Shown here one piece after another: positions 1 through 10,439 of a DNA stretch of 64,000 nt. The position numbers and the translations under genes are program-made. Numbering within the stretch: position 1 is the stretch's first letter; each line of letters starts with the position of its first letter. Origin of the DNA: Diphasiastrum complanatum. Its lineage: Eukaryota; Streptophyta; Lycopodiopsida; Lycopodiales; Lycopodiaceae. Where the stretch lies: the NCBI GenBank assembly GCA_029204225.1, contig CM055100.1, forward strand, positions 48,219,666 to 48,283,665, in the 5' to 3' direction. The notes beneath the pieces are model-generated. The model saw only the letters and a list, made by a program, of their open reading frames with translations. It did no database searches and had not been told where the DNA came from.

Positions 1-5
1 CTAAT

Positions 6-640
6 AACGATTCTTTGGATTTCCGACTTCTGATGTAGCTTACTTGCAACATCACCTTTTCACATCTCCACGGAAGCAAGTGATTCTTTAAATTCACATC
101 TCCACGGAAGCAAGTGATGTTACTAACATGTTTCTAGCGACTGATTTTCCCATTTTATTTATGCTAGTATTTTACTTAAACTCCCATTCAAATCCTCCTT
201 TCTTGGATCCGGTTTGTCTCTCTCTCTCTCAATAGCTTTGATTTAATAGCTTTGGTAACTACACGCGATCAAACCAGCGTCTTCTTATGCACCCGATCAG
301 AACGTCCAAACCACAGAAGCATCTGATGTCTTTTCTTCCTTAATCTTCCAACATGTTAGAATCGATCTTAGCAAGTAGTTGTATTCGTTGAGTTGGAGAT
401 GTATTCGTATAATATATCTCTTAGTTAATGTCTGCTTTCCTTCCATATAATATATTTGCTAGTTAATGTTCTTAGTTCTTTTGTAGGTCTCTTAGTTTTA
501 TGTGAACTATACATGCAACGTGAAAAAGGACCAACGATTCTTTGGATTCCCTACTTCTGATGTAGCTTACTTGCAACATCACCTCTTCACATCTCCACGG
601 AAGCAAGTGATTCTTTGGATTCACATCTTCACGGAATGTA
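6..640 (+). repeat. Direct repeat pair at left edge
   Basis: About 110 bases at 6-118 recur at 533-640 with few changes; both contain the run CACATCTCCACGGAAGCAAG. A second shared block, CACCCGATCAGAACGTCCAA, lies at 290-309 and 856-875. No reading frame is supported here. The pattern suggests a local duplication, or the end of a repeat that starts outside the window. Confidence 0.7.
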
Positions 641-884
641 TTAGTAGATGTATTCGTTGAGTTGTTGACTGATCTTAGCACGTAGAAGATTCTGACACAT
701 CTACAATTCCAATTCATGTCTTCTAATGTGATTCCGACCATGTCATTGAAAAAATCATGTGCTTTCTCAACTCGCTTCACGTGGCAAAGCTCAAATATGA
801 AAGTATTATACACGATCGCATCCCATTGACACATCTACAATTCCGATCAGAACTACACCCGATCAGAACGTCCAAACCAACGAT

Positions 885-1418
885 AGACTCGCAGTTTTGG
901 AAAGACTCAAATTTTTGGAACAACTCGAATTTTTTGAACGAGTCAAATTTTTCTAAATGATCGAATTTTTCAAGTGACTCGAATTTTTTCCAAAGACTCG
1001 AATTTTTCCAAAGGATCAAATTTTTCAAATGACTCGAATTTTTCCAATGACTCAAATTTTTCCAATGACTCGAATTTTTCCAATGACTCGAATTTTTCCA
1101 AGACTCGAATTTTTCCAAAGGATCAAATTTTTCAAATGACACGATTTTTTTAAAAAACACGAATTTTTCCAACGATTCAAATTTTTCGAAAGACTCGATT
1201 TTTTTTCAAAAGATCGAATCTTTCCAAAGACTCGAATTTTTCCAAAGACTTGAACTGTCAACTCATATTTTTTCAAAGGATCGAAGGACCCTTTGTACTG
1301 TCAAGTCGGATTTTTCAAAAGACTCAAATTTTTCCGAAGACTCGAATTTTTTTGAAGGCTCAAATTTTCCCAAGGACTCGAATTTTTTCAAAGACTTGAA
1401 TTTTTCCAAAGACTCGAA
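885..1418. repeat. AT-rich minisatellite, unit ACTCGAATTTTTCCAA
   Basis: About 30 degenerate head-to-tail copies of a 15-18 base unit, consensus near GACTCGAATTTTTCCAAA, fill this stretch. Units vary in the middle (TCAAATG, TTTGAAC) and in length. Open frames read through the array on the minus strand (repeated Lys-Asn-Ser and Phe-Glu-Lys), but they are products of the repeat and not genes. Confidence 0.85.
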
Positions 1419-1995
1419 TGTTAGATATTCGAGATGTGAGATGTGCGAGATCGGCCATCATCCAAATCATTGGCCGCCACCTAGATCGGCCTCCATTGCC
1501 CGTCAACGACGGGCACCCTTTACTAGTCTATATATATAAATATATTTTAGAGAGAGTATAAGGGTTGCCGTAAAAAAATTAACTCTGTGTCATAAAAAAT
1601 GTCACGCAGTTTACAAAGGTTTTACAAAGGAAAAAGTTAAAATAGGTGTCTAAAAAAATGGTAAAAAAAACAACACACACAAGTTTTTGTTTTTTGTCTT
1701 GACACAGGTAGATTCTAACCCCCCGCCGCCCCCCCCCCCCGCGCTCCGCGCGCGCTCTGTCTCTCGATCGGGTGTGTGTGTCTCTCTCTCAATCGGGCAG
1801 GTGTGTGAGAGGATTTTTTGTTGTGAGGGATGATCGCTAACAATCAAGGGCATGCAATCAGCCATCGATTACTACTTCAGAAAGTGATGAACAAGCAGTG
1901 TGCTTCAGCAAGATTAGACTGGTGAAGCACAATTCAAGCTCATATGAACTACCCTCTTAGAAATACTTTGGATCGTGGCACGACTACTGGCCGTT

Positions 1996-1997
<2 letters not shown>

Positions 1998-2041
<44 letters not shown>
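1998..2041. repeat. (CT)n microsatellite
   Basis: An uninterrupted CT dinucleotide run of about 44 bases, one of six long CT/GA arrays in the window, lying about 190 bases upstream of the PLD zeta-like exon. Confidence 0.95.
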
Positions 2042-2044
<3 letters not shown>

Positions 2045-2228
2045 CTCATTGTGACTGGCCATTGGAAGCTCTGTCTGTGAATCGCGACTAGCCTTTGCAC
2101 AACCCTGTTTTAGCTTGAATACATAAACTGCACAACCAAAATATGGATCAACACTCCTGCAATAATTTGTCATAAACTTTTGAACAGAGGCAAAAGGCAC
2201 TTAATGAGCAAGCAATTCCTTTCATCAT

Positions 2229-2910
2229 ATGATCATTCCTCACTATTTAAGTGAGAATGAAATAACAGATGCAATGAATGAGGAGGTAGAAGACAACTTG
2301 CAAACATCGCAAATTTCTCTTCTTGGTTTTACAAGGTCATCTGTCCAAGAACTCTCTTTTCTTCTGCCTGCAGAGGATACTCCAGAAGGTGATCATCAAG
2401 AAAGTGTGAATGCTTCAAAAGCCAGGAAAAGAGAGTCGATCAGCAAGGCTTTGAAATCTGACACATCTATGTATGAACAACACTTAGTTCAACATTGTGA
2501 AAATGCATCTTCTTTTTGGGCGGTAAATGGATTAGAGGGTAAATCTCACTTAGACTTGCAGATGCAAAAGTTTGTGGATAATGGAGACAATCAAGAACTA
2601 ACAAGAAACTGCAGCTTTCAAAGAAGCAGGTATCTTGATCATATAGTTGTTTTAAAATTTCATGTTGGAAGGAAACTCAGTAGCTCTACATGGTATAGAG
2701 AAAAATCATGCCAACACTTGAGTTTGTTTCTCAGTGTTAAGAATATAATCTTCAGTGTGACTGCTTTTAATGAAAAGAATTGTTCTGATTGATTAGATTG
2801 TCAGGAGTGTTGGGCAATGGTCTGCAGGCACAAGCCAGTTGGAGGAAAAAAGTATTCATGATGCCTATTGTTCACTCATTGGTAAAGCTGAACATCTCAT
2901 TTATATTGAG
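2229..2910 (+). pseudogene. PLDZETA-like: Phospholipase D zeta (PX/PH-PLD) gene fragment, two exons
   Basis: Two exons join cleanly: 2229-2629 and 2805-2910, with GT at 2630, AG at 2803-2804 and a split AGG arginine codon. Exon 1 begins MIIPHYL, matching the MVIPHYLG segment of plant PLD zeta, and continues through the poorly conserved linker. Exon 2 encodes SVGQWSAGTSQ and then KAEHLIYIE, the conserved block just before the second HKD half in PX/PH-type PLDs. Intact PLD zeta makes phosphatidic acid from phosphatidylcholine and has over 1000 residues, so only about 169 are represented. The expected next exon (NQFFISG) is not seen after the donor at 2911, and neither HKD motif, PX nor PH is in the window. 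I call it a captured or truncated fragment. Starting at 2229 is a convenience; the true exon border may lie slightly upstream. Confidence 0.8.
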
Positions 2911-3302
2911 GTCAGTTTTTTTCTCAATTTTTTTTTTCCTGCAGATGATTATTGTGCTACGTCCATAGTTGTTGTGTGACCATGATCTGTTATCCTTGGC
3001 TTTGGAAAGAATTAGTAAATTGGCAGAACTTATGTTGTTGTTTAACTTAAAACTAAGAATGAACATATTTGTATTTGTGATGATATCATACTTGCATAGC
3101 GCGTTTCGGAACGTGGCCCAGAACGCTACCTTGAAACGTTTTTATTTTTTTTGCAGTATGGAATTCAAACTGCGATAAGATAATTTTTTGAAAATTTTCT
3201 AAACACTACAGGGACCCTACTTTTGTCAGATACTACTAACTGTATTGGTCCTATTTCCAGGAGACCCTAATTGGTGTAGCCATTATTAACCCGGACGAGC
3301 TT

Positions 3303-3551
3303 TTAAATTTCTAACATGCGCAAAAAGGCATTGTATCGCTTAGTACACAATCCATTCGCTCCACACAAGTGTTGTACTTGGCATTCGTCTCTAGGATCTG
3401 ACCATAGAGAAAACCATTTGCCTGCGGCATCATTCCAGGCATAACTTCTAAAGATTCTATCTTCTTTAAGAGTTTAATGAACAAGATATTCCCCTTTCTC
3501 AAAATCGATGAAGGATGGGTTGTCTGTGCCAGTGAGAGTACAGCTCTTGAG
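3303..3551 (-). pseudogene. S-domain (SLG-type) receptor-like kinase fragment
   Basis: One minus-strand frame reads NPSFIDFEKGEYLVH, a TAA stop at 3474-3476, then WFSLWSDPRDECQ and LCGANGLCTK, ending at a stop at 3303. The W-x-x-x-W-S-x-P-x-D-x-C then C-G-x-N-G-x-C pattern is the hallmark of the S-locus glycoprotein domain of plant S-domain receptor kinases, which sit at the plasma membrane. Only about 80 residues remain. The lectin, PAN and kinase domains are absent and an in-frame stop interrupts it, so this is a relic. It lies opposite to and just downstream of the PLD fragment. Confidence 0.65.
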
Positions 3552-3612
3552 GAGACTGTATACAATCTTTGGTTTGTGTCCCAGATAGCACTATTTTTTA
3601 TAGGTATCCATG

Positions 3613-3616
<4 letters not shown>

Positions 3617-3682
<66 letters not shown>
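3617..3682. repeat. (CT)n microsatellite
   Basis: About 66 bases of uninterrupted CT repeat. It is followed at about 3755-3890 by a region rich in TATGTATG-type short repeats. Open frames through it (poly Ser-Leu) are repeat products. Confidence 0.95.
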
Positions 3683-3684
<2 letters not shown>

Positions 3685-4068
3685 CGCTATCGTTTGCTTG
3701 ATTTTGACGAAATCCATGTTAACTTTGACTTGTAAGATAAGTGTATGTCTATATAGGTATGTGTATATCTATATATGTATGTGTACATGTATGTATGTAT
3801 GCATTATGTGTCTGTATATGTATGTATGTACGTATGTATGGGTGTGTATATATGTATGTGTGTACATTCAAATAGACATAAATGTTTTTTTTGTAGTTGG
3901 TGAATATTATTGTTTGTCTGACATAGGCTTTGCCACACCTTCCTCCTGGGAGAATGTAACCTTCAAATTTGGAAAGGCTTTTATTGCTGAAAGCATTTAG
4001 ATGTAGGCATTTGCAATCGTACACAATCTTGGTGAATGCCAAAGTTTAAAATTTGTGTATAACTGTAG

Positions 4069-4716
4069 AGGCCTACAGTGAAAATTGTAGACCAATTAGA
4101 GCCTATCCAAATTTGAAAGTTTTGCATCCTCCTAGGTGGAAGTTGGAGCATAGTCCGTGTCACACAACAAACGTACGCAATCTGGGAGCGGTCTGCAGGG
4201 AAGGTTTGTCGGGATCTATAGGTGCACGTTATTTGATGACAAACTATGAACATTGGATCCAGTCAACAAGCAAGGTAGTTTCTTATGTCAGTAACGTTGG
4301 TGAGTCGTTTGTTATTTTGACCAAATACATTGCTCAGTCGGTTGTTATTTTGACCAAATACATTGTTCATATTCTTGGTGTTGTTGCAGATGTCGAAGAT
4401 CTACATAAATCACAGGACTTTTGTGCGAAAGCTGACGGAGTTATTTTGTTTTGGTGATGAGGTGTCTCGCAGCTCCATTTTGTGGTTGATAGAAGCTTAT
4501 GCAGAGTTCTTATTCCAACAACAAAGGAGAAGATGTTTTATGCCAAGAGAATATCGATTCCTATTAGATGTAGATGTGTTACTCAGAAATGTGGCATATG
4601 TTTGGAGACATGTTAGTGTTGTTAGACTTAGTGACTTTGAGCCAATGTTAGATAACCTGGTGTATGCCCAAGTATTGGCTTATAACTTATCAGATGACAT
4701 GATGTCTATTTCTTAA
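4069..4716 (+). CDS. Unrecognised two-exon gene end or captured gene fragment
   Basis: Two open exons can be joined. The first is 4069-4274, entered after AACTGTAG and left at AAG/GTAGTT. The second is 4390-4716, entered after TTGTTGCAG and ending in TAA. The join is in phase and gives about 176 residues with no internal stop. The second exon encodes a hydrophobic, helical-looking segment (SSILWLIEAYAEFLFQ, then YRFLLDVDVLLRNVAYVWRH). The 115-base intron holds a duplicated TTGTTATTTTGACCAAATAC. I recognise no domain, and no upstream start exon can be assigned. It may be the 3' end of a real gene or another captured fragment like its two neighbours. Confidence 0.4.
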
Positions 4717-4825
4717 AAATATTGAAATATGAAATTGTTGCTGCTTCAATTTTTTATAATAGTTTGGATTTTTGTGATGAATGTTTTTCAAACCCACATG
4801 TTGAATACACGCACAGACACACAGG

Positions 4826-4926
<101 letters not shown>

Positions 4927-5040
4927 GTGGGTTTCTTTCCTTGCCTAACCTGAATCCAAGATCTAGTCAATCTAGCATCAAAGAGACGGAGTTAGTTGTC
5001 ACGCGGAGGTTCGTTCTCATGAGAGTGATAGTATAGTTCA

Positions 5041-5719
5041 GATTTCAACATAAATGGAGGATCTAACACTAACATCCATTAACACTAAGCATTAACACTA
5101 CATCCATTAACCCTACTTCCATTAACCCTAAATCCACAACATTGATAGAAACTTACTCTTCTCTCTCTCCCTTTCTCTCTCACAAAAAGCATAAGAAATA
5201 GCAATCCCAATAATGATCAAATCTAACAATTAGCAAAATCCAAAGAAAGCATGAGAAATGGAGGAAAAGAGAGGAAAATCAAGGACATTCATCAATCCAT
5301 TTCTAAAGAGAACCAATCTGCTTTATCGAAATGAGAAAATGAACATGAGGAACAACTCGAGTTGGTCCCTCTTTATAGTAGAGAGGAGGACCCTGGCCTC
5401 TGAATCCTATTGGTCCAGTCTTGTCTCTCTTTTTATTCAAATTTAAAAAAGTGTGGGAACCATCAAAATTGGAGGGAAACCCAACTTTATTCACTAACTT
5501 GATATTTAGGCCCTGCGACATTAAAAGTCTCGCAAAAAGGCCTAAAGTCCTTTTATTAACTTTTAACTAATCAATCAAATAACTATGTGATTATTGTTTT
5601 GGACTTACACACGCAAGGTGCCAAATCCCTCTCACTTATTAACTAGGGTTAAGGTTGCCTTGGGATCTGCAAACCCTCCAACAATATTCCTCACTAAAAT
5701 TGGTGGTGGTCCCACGACA
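5041..5719 (-). repeat. Probable 3' LTR of the minus-strand gypsy element
   Basis: On the minus strand, just past the stop of the 5734-8655 frame, a sequence begins TGTCGTGGGACC at 5719. It has LTR-like layout: a promoter-like CTACTATAAAGAGG at about 5368-5381, then a T-rich transcribed part. Near 5050-5130 it holds a small minisatellite of CATTAACACTA/CATTAACCCTA units. No matching 5' LTR is in the window, so the borders, especially the low-coordinate one, are guesses. Confidence 0.45.
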
Positions 5720-5733
5720 CCTGCAATATGCAA

Positions 5734-8655
5734 TTATTGGGGACTTTTATTGGCTTCGCGCCGAATCTTGATTAAATGATACTGCACCTTCTCCGTAAAG
5801 TCAAGGCGTGCAGTATTGAGATCCAAATTATGTGGCAGGAAACAACGGTGGGCTCCGACAATCCACTTGGAAGTTGTCCATGAGGTGAAGCGGGATTCCC
5901 AAGAGCCTCCCATCATAGCCGCACGAAAATACAGTCGAGCAATCGGCAGCTGATCTTTGATTTGCTCTGAGGCCATCGGCTTATTTGGATCAAATGCCAG
6001 GGTAGGAAGGCAATCATCCCATTTGGTTGCCACTGACGCCAACAGAGTTAGATCTTTTGCAAACATTGCCGATTGTCGCACCATTGGATCCAGAGAGTGG
6101 ACATACTCTCTCTGATATGCCTGTAAGGCCCAGTGGAAATCCACTGAAATATTTCAGCTGTAAGCCTGGTTGATGATTGGCCAATTGGGCGTATGGATGG
6201 TGATTTTATCCATAGCCAATCCCAAATCTTTCCATTTTTGTCTTCGCGGCATTGGCACGTAATAAGGATCTACTCGCAACTGGCGAGGGCTGGCGACGTA
6301 ACTCTTAATTGATTCCGGAGTTTTCTCAAAAATCGTGATTCTCCATGCCGGCTACTCTCCCAGTGCAAAAATTTTGTCCAATTCTTTGCCGGCCTTGATC
6401 TCGGAGGTCTTAAATTTGAGAACCCATCCACCACGCGAGGACTCATGTGGATGCTACTTTAAGAAGGTCTAGATCTGGTCCTCGACACTGATGGGCCTTT
6501 TGAATAAATGGCTTTTCCTTGATGAGAATGGACCCGGTTGTACTGCCGGTATAGTTGGCGGTTGATCTGCTAGATCTGGAGCTCCCCCCTGGTCCATGCT
6601 CGAATCAACCCCTGTATCCATCTGTACAGTCTCTTGGTGCGAAGGGGAGAATTGCGGCATGATCGGGACGGGGATTTGTGGTCCGGCTTCCAACACTTGA
6701 GCGGCGGCTTTTTCATAGGCGTTGATGGTCTCTTTTGCCTTTTCCAACTCGGTTGAAACTGCTCCTTTGAACCTATCAAAGCGGCCTTGGAATCCCTGAA
6801 GGGCCACTTTGTATGTTTTCACTTTCTTGAATAAATATGCAATCTCCCTCGGTGTGACCGGATGATCGGGTATTTTTGTTTGCAGATATGCATCACGCTC
6901 AAGGGTGGTCGCATCCAATTCACCTTGAAGCCATGTGCGATCTTGTTCGGCCATTTGTAATTGACCCTTCAGTAGTTGCACCTGTTGCTTGGCATCTTGC
7001 ACTGCCTTATCTACCTGATCCTGTGCGATTGTCAAGGCATTTTGTAGGGAGCAAATGTAGGTTTCCAAGCGATCAGCTTGTTACTGGGCCAATGTCTTTT
7101 CGCTTTCAGCTTGCTTGGCTATCTTCACCTCTCGATCTAGCTGGACAATTTTTTGGCTGATCAGAGTGTTTTCAGATCCTAAAACAGAGATTCTTTGTTC
7201 CATTTCTTTTTTTTTATCCAGCATAGACTGGATCACTTGCCCAAGGCTTGAAACTAACCCGAGAGCATCACCAAAATCGACAGTCGTGGAGGTGGCAGCA
7301 GCAAGAGACCCTGATGGCACTGTCCGTGGTAGGCGTGGAATAGGTGCCAAAGTCTCTTCTTCTTCAAAAATATCCTCGTCTTCAGACCCTTAAGGTACCG
7401 TGGCATCGAACTGCTTTGGTGACTCGACAGTTGTGTCGACCCGAAGTGTGGCTGGGCTACCTTGTGCGGTAGGTTGCTGACTGGCATCTTTGACACCAAC
7501 AATAGCTTCATGGATATGCCCGAATCCTCTTCCAGGAGATTGGGGTTGAAAGCGTGTTGGGCTCTGGAGCATTTCAAAGATTTCGGTGGCCCCAAGGGGG
7601 TCGGAATCATCGAACATATCCATGAAGAACTGTGTGTTGGGTGATGTTGCTTCGGTGTGCGGGGGTGAGGCGGCCTAGGCAGCTGTGATGGAAATGGTAG
7701 GCCCAATGGTCACAGATTGTCCTTGTATGGGAGCAGAGGCAAGGGAAGTATCAGAGGCGAGGGAAATGGGAAGTTCAATGCGAACAGCAGTAGGGGGTGG
7801 AAGCGCAGCTAACGAGGTATGCCTAGGATGACGTCGTGACGTGGAAGGCGAGTCAGGAATTACAATCTCGTTGCGTGGACGACGACAACTATGAGAACTT
7901 GAGGCCTGGTGAGATGACTCGGCTGGTGCTTCTTCGTAAACCGAAAGCACAGAATCCAGGTGGAAGCCATGGATTCTGTTTTCTAAGTGAGAAACGGCTA
8001 AGAGGGACAATAGAGAGCCAGCGGTGAACTGCTGCTTTGTATTGGCCTTAATAGCTCGCTTGAGCTCATCAGAAACAGTCTTGAACCAGTTATATGGTTC
8101 AAGAGGGGCTTTGGCCAACTTGATGTGGGACTCCACTATCCTGTGAAGGATTTGAGATGTGATGCGATCTTTCCTGAGGTTGCCAACCATCAGGAAATGA
8201 TTCAACAATTGGGCAGCGGCGTGGAGGGAAGGCTCAGTGATGGCTTCCAGAAGGTAACCAGCATTAGTCCAATGCAGATCGTTGGTGAGGTCAATGTATG
8301 GCTTGATGGCCTGTTTGGCGTGCTTGTGATTGAGTGAGGCGTGCGTACCGGATGAGATTCCTATAGCTGCAAGTGCAGCCTGCGTGACACGCACCTTGTG
8401 TGTGGCTCCTTGGAAGGTGATGTAAAACTTGGATTTCTCTTCCTTCCACGTATTGAAGGCAAGAGTGATGAAATCCATATTGATGCGTCCCGAAAAGGCT
8501 CTGTCATGAATACCCATTGCAGTAAGTAGAGGCTCCGCAAGGGGCATCCACTGAGTGACCATGCTTGTGCTAGGAAGAATCATGATGTCCGTTGCAGATG
8601 GGACATCACGATGGATAGTATAGTGCAGAGATTGGGAAGTATCGGTAGAAGACAT
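5734..8655 (-). pseudogene. Extra ORF 3' of pol in a gypsy-like element, 7 in-frame stops
   Basis: A single frame of 973 codons runs from ATG at 8655 to a TAA at 5734. It is broken only by stops at 7675, 7390, 7081, 6469, 6454, 6352 and 6154, with no frameshift. The N-terminal about 270 residues (WMPLAEPLL, KFYITFQGATHKVRV, LLNHFLMVGNLRKDR) resemble in pattern the putative plant transposon protein domains found in gypsy elements. A Ser/Pro-rich linker follows, then a long coiled coil (about 7330-6840, heptads such as LLKGQLQMAEQDRTWLQGEL), then a C-terminal part rich in Trp/Tyr (DFHWALQAYQREYVHSLD). No transmembrane or protease motif is evident. It lies downstream of integrase in the same strand, the position of extra or env-like ORFs. 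Two related copies lie at 49.1-51.8 kb on the other strand, which confirms a repeat family. Function unknown. Confidence 0.7.
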
Positions 8656-8739
8656 GATGATCAAAAAGGAATTATAACCACGTGAGAATGTATCAGAAGA
8701 CAATGCAGGAAATTTGGAAGGCTTTGGTCTCAAGAAAAA

Positions 8740-9250
8740 CTCACAAGAGCTTCGCTAGCACAAGTGAGAAATGAATCGAATTCAGCCAACTTATAGGTGA
8801 ATTTGGTGGGTCCATTACACTGAATAGCAGTTGGGCTGATCAGTTCTGAATAAAAATTTGCAGGCATGTATAGTACTGTAAAAATAGGCTATAAAAATCT
8901 TGGCGAAGGTTTCTAGAGATCTGAACCTATCAAGCGAACGTTTTCCAGGGCTGGCGAAGGATGAACCTTCGCCCAAGAGGGTCCTTTGCCCAGGTACTGT
9001 CATAAATAATTTTTTCCACAATCTGAACCTATGGACAACCTAATTTTGATATTTTAAGATCATCTAGCAGGTCGACGAAGATTCATAATGACGTTATGAT
9101 GCTCAGCAAAGGTTCCCAAAATGGCATATCACTGAACATTTGCTTGACTCAAAAATTGAATGTTCTCTTGTCAGAGACCTTCGCCCACCTCAATTTAGAT
9201 AAATAAAGGGTGGATGTATAGTCTGAAAGCTCAGCGAAGGTTTCTGATAC
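8740..9250 (-). promoter_or_regulatory. Spacer between integrase and extra ORF, CCTTCGCC-like motif cluster
   Basis: Between integrase and the extra ORF, variants of GGCGAAGGTT or its complement AACCTTCGCC recur about seven times (for example near 8902, 8952, 8970, 9176 and 9233). Nearest the ORF is the block CCAAATTCACCTATAA, which recurs upstream of the related copy at 48.9 kb as CACCTATAAAAGG. This looks like a conserved leader or internal promoter for the extra ORF. Regulation is inferred, not shown. Confidence 0.45.
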
Positions 9251-9531
9251 TGTATTTGCCAAATTGACCCAAAACAATAGTTTTCTAAGTCATTTTCCAT
9301 AAAAAATATTGTGCTTCCGTTTCCTTATGCTGATGACTTCCTGACTTTTGCTCATCAGTCTTTCCTTATTATTATTATTTTTTTTTCAACTGTCTTTTTC
9401 CAAAAAAAAAAATCAGCAAATTAAATACTGAAAACAAAAAATTGAAAACAAATAAAATGAGAAAATATATTGAGATCAAGCTTGCTGAACTAGCGGAGCA
9501 GGCTGCCGAAACTTGCGTAATCGGCTGCCAT

Positions 9532-10430
9532 TTATCGGAGTATCAAATCGTTTCCATCCAAGTGCTCAAGAATTACTGCGCCATAGTTAAGGATTTCTAT
9601 CACTTTATACGGGCCTTCCCTAGTAAACTTCAACTTACCCTTGATCAGCTTGGTTTTGTACATCAATGCAAGATCTCCTGCTTTCAGATCTTTCTTATGC
9701 AATCACCGATCGTGCCATGCCTTGCGGCGGGCTTTCTCTGCTGCTAAGGCTTGAACTGCCATCAATCGGGTTTCACATAATTTGTGCAACGCATCATGGC
9801 AAAGTTGTAAAGACTGATCATCATTTAATTGTTCCGTTGCTGCTATGCGTAAAGATGGGATTAAAAATTCAATTGGCATAACAGCATCTTGACCATAAAC
9901 CAGTTGAAAAGGTATTTGATTTGTACTATTTTTGTAAGCGGTTCTGAATGCCCATAATGTTGCATACATGTCTTTGTCATAATAGTGCAAAGAATCTTAT
10001 TGGAAGATTCAGCTTAGCCATTCCCTCTGGGATAATAGGGAGTACTAAATCTGTGTATAACAAAAAAATCTTCCAGTAAACACTTTATTGTTTGATTAAC
10101 AAAGTGTGTACCCCGATCATTGACAATTTCGATCGGACATCCAAATTTGACTATAATATTTTCATATAGAAACTTAGTTGTAGATTTCGCATCAACTACT
10201 TTGACAACTTTGGCTTCAACCCACTTGGTCATATAATCAGTTGCGACGATAATGTAGCGAGCCTGAGATCCTTGAGCAGCGGGATGAATAGGACCAACAT
10301 AATCCAGTCCCCATTTTTCAAACGGTGCTTGCGATAAAACCGGATGTAAGGGTTCATAATTCTGTCGAGTAGGCCGTCATGCTCGCTGACAGACATCACA
10401 TGTCTGACTGGTTGTGAGTGTTAGTGGTAT
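9532..10430 (-). pseudogene. Ty3/gypsy integrase, decayed
   Basis: Reading on the minus strand: a zinc-binding remnant (TCDVCQRA near 10410), GLDYVGPIHPAAQG (first catalytic Asp), ATDYMTKWVEAK, NDRGTHFVN (second Asp), TPYYPRGNG followed by a stop and AESSNK (third acidic Glu), then ALWAFRTAY-like and PFQLVYGQ blocks, and the C-terminal GPYKVIEIL segment. This is the standard core of plant gypsy integrase. It is broken by stops (one in the core, one after WHDR) and a frameshift near 10000. Reverse transcriptase is absent: upstream of 10440 the homology stops. It belongs to the same element as the 5734-8655 frame downstream. Confidence 0.85.
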
Positions 10431-10439
10431 ATTTACAGG

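Noticed and set aside
777-1276. Minus-strand frames rich in Lys-Asn-Ser-Ser
   Set aside because: They are translations of the AT-rich minisatellite.
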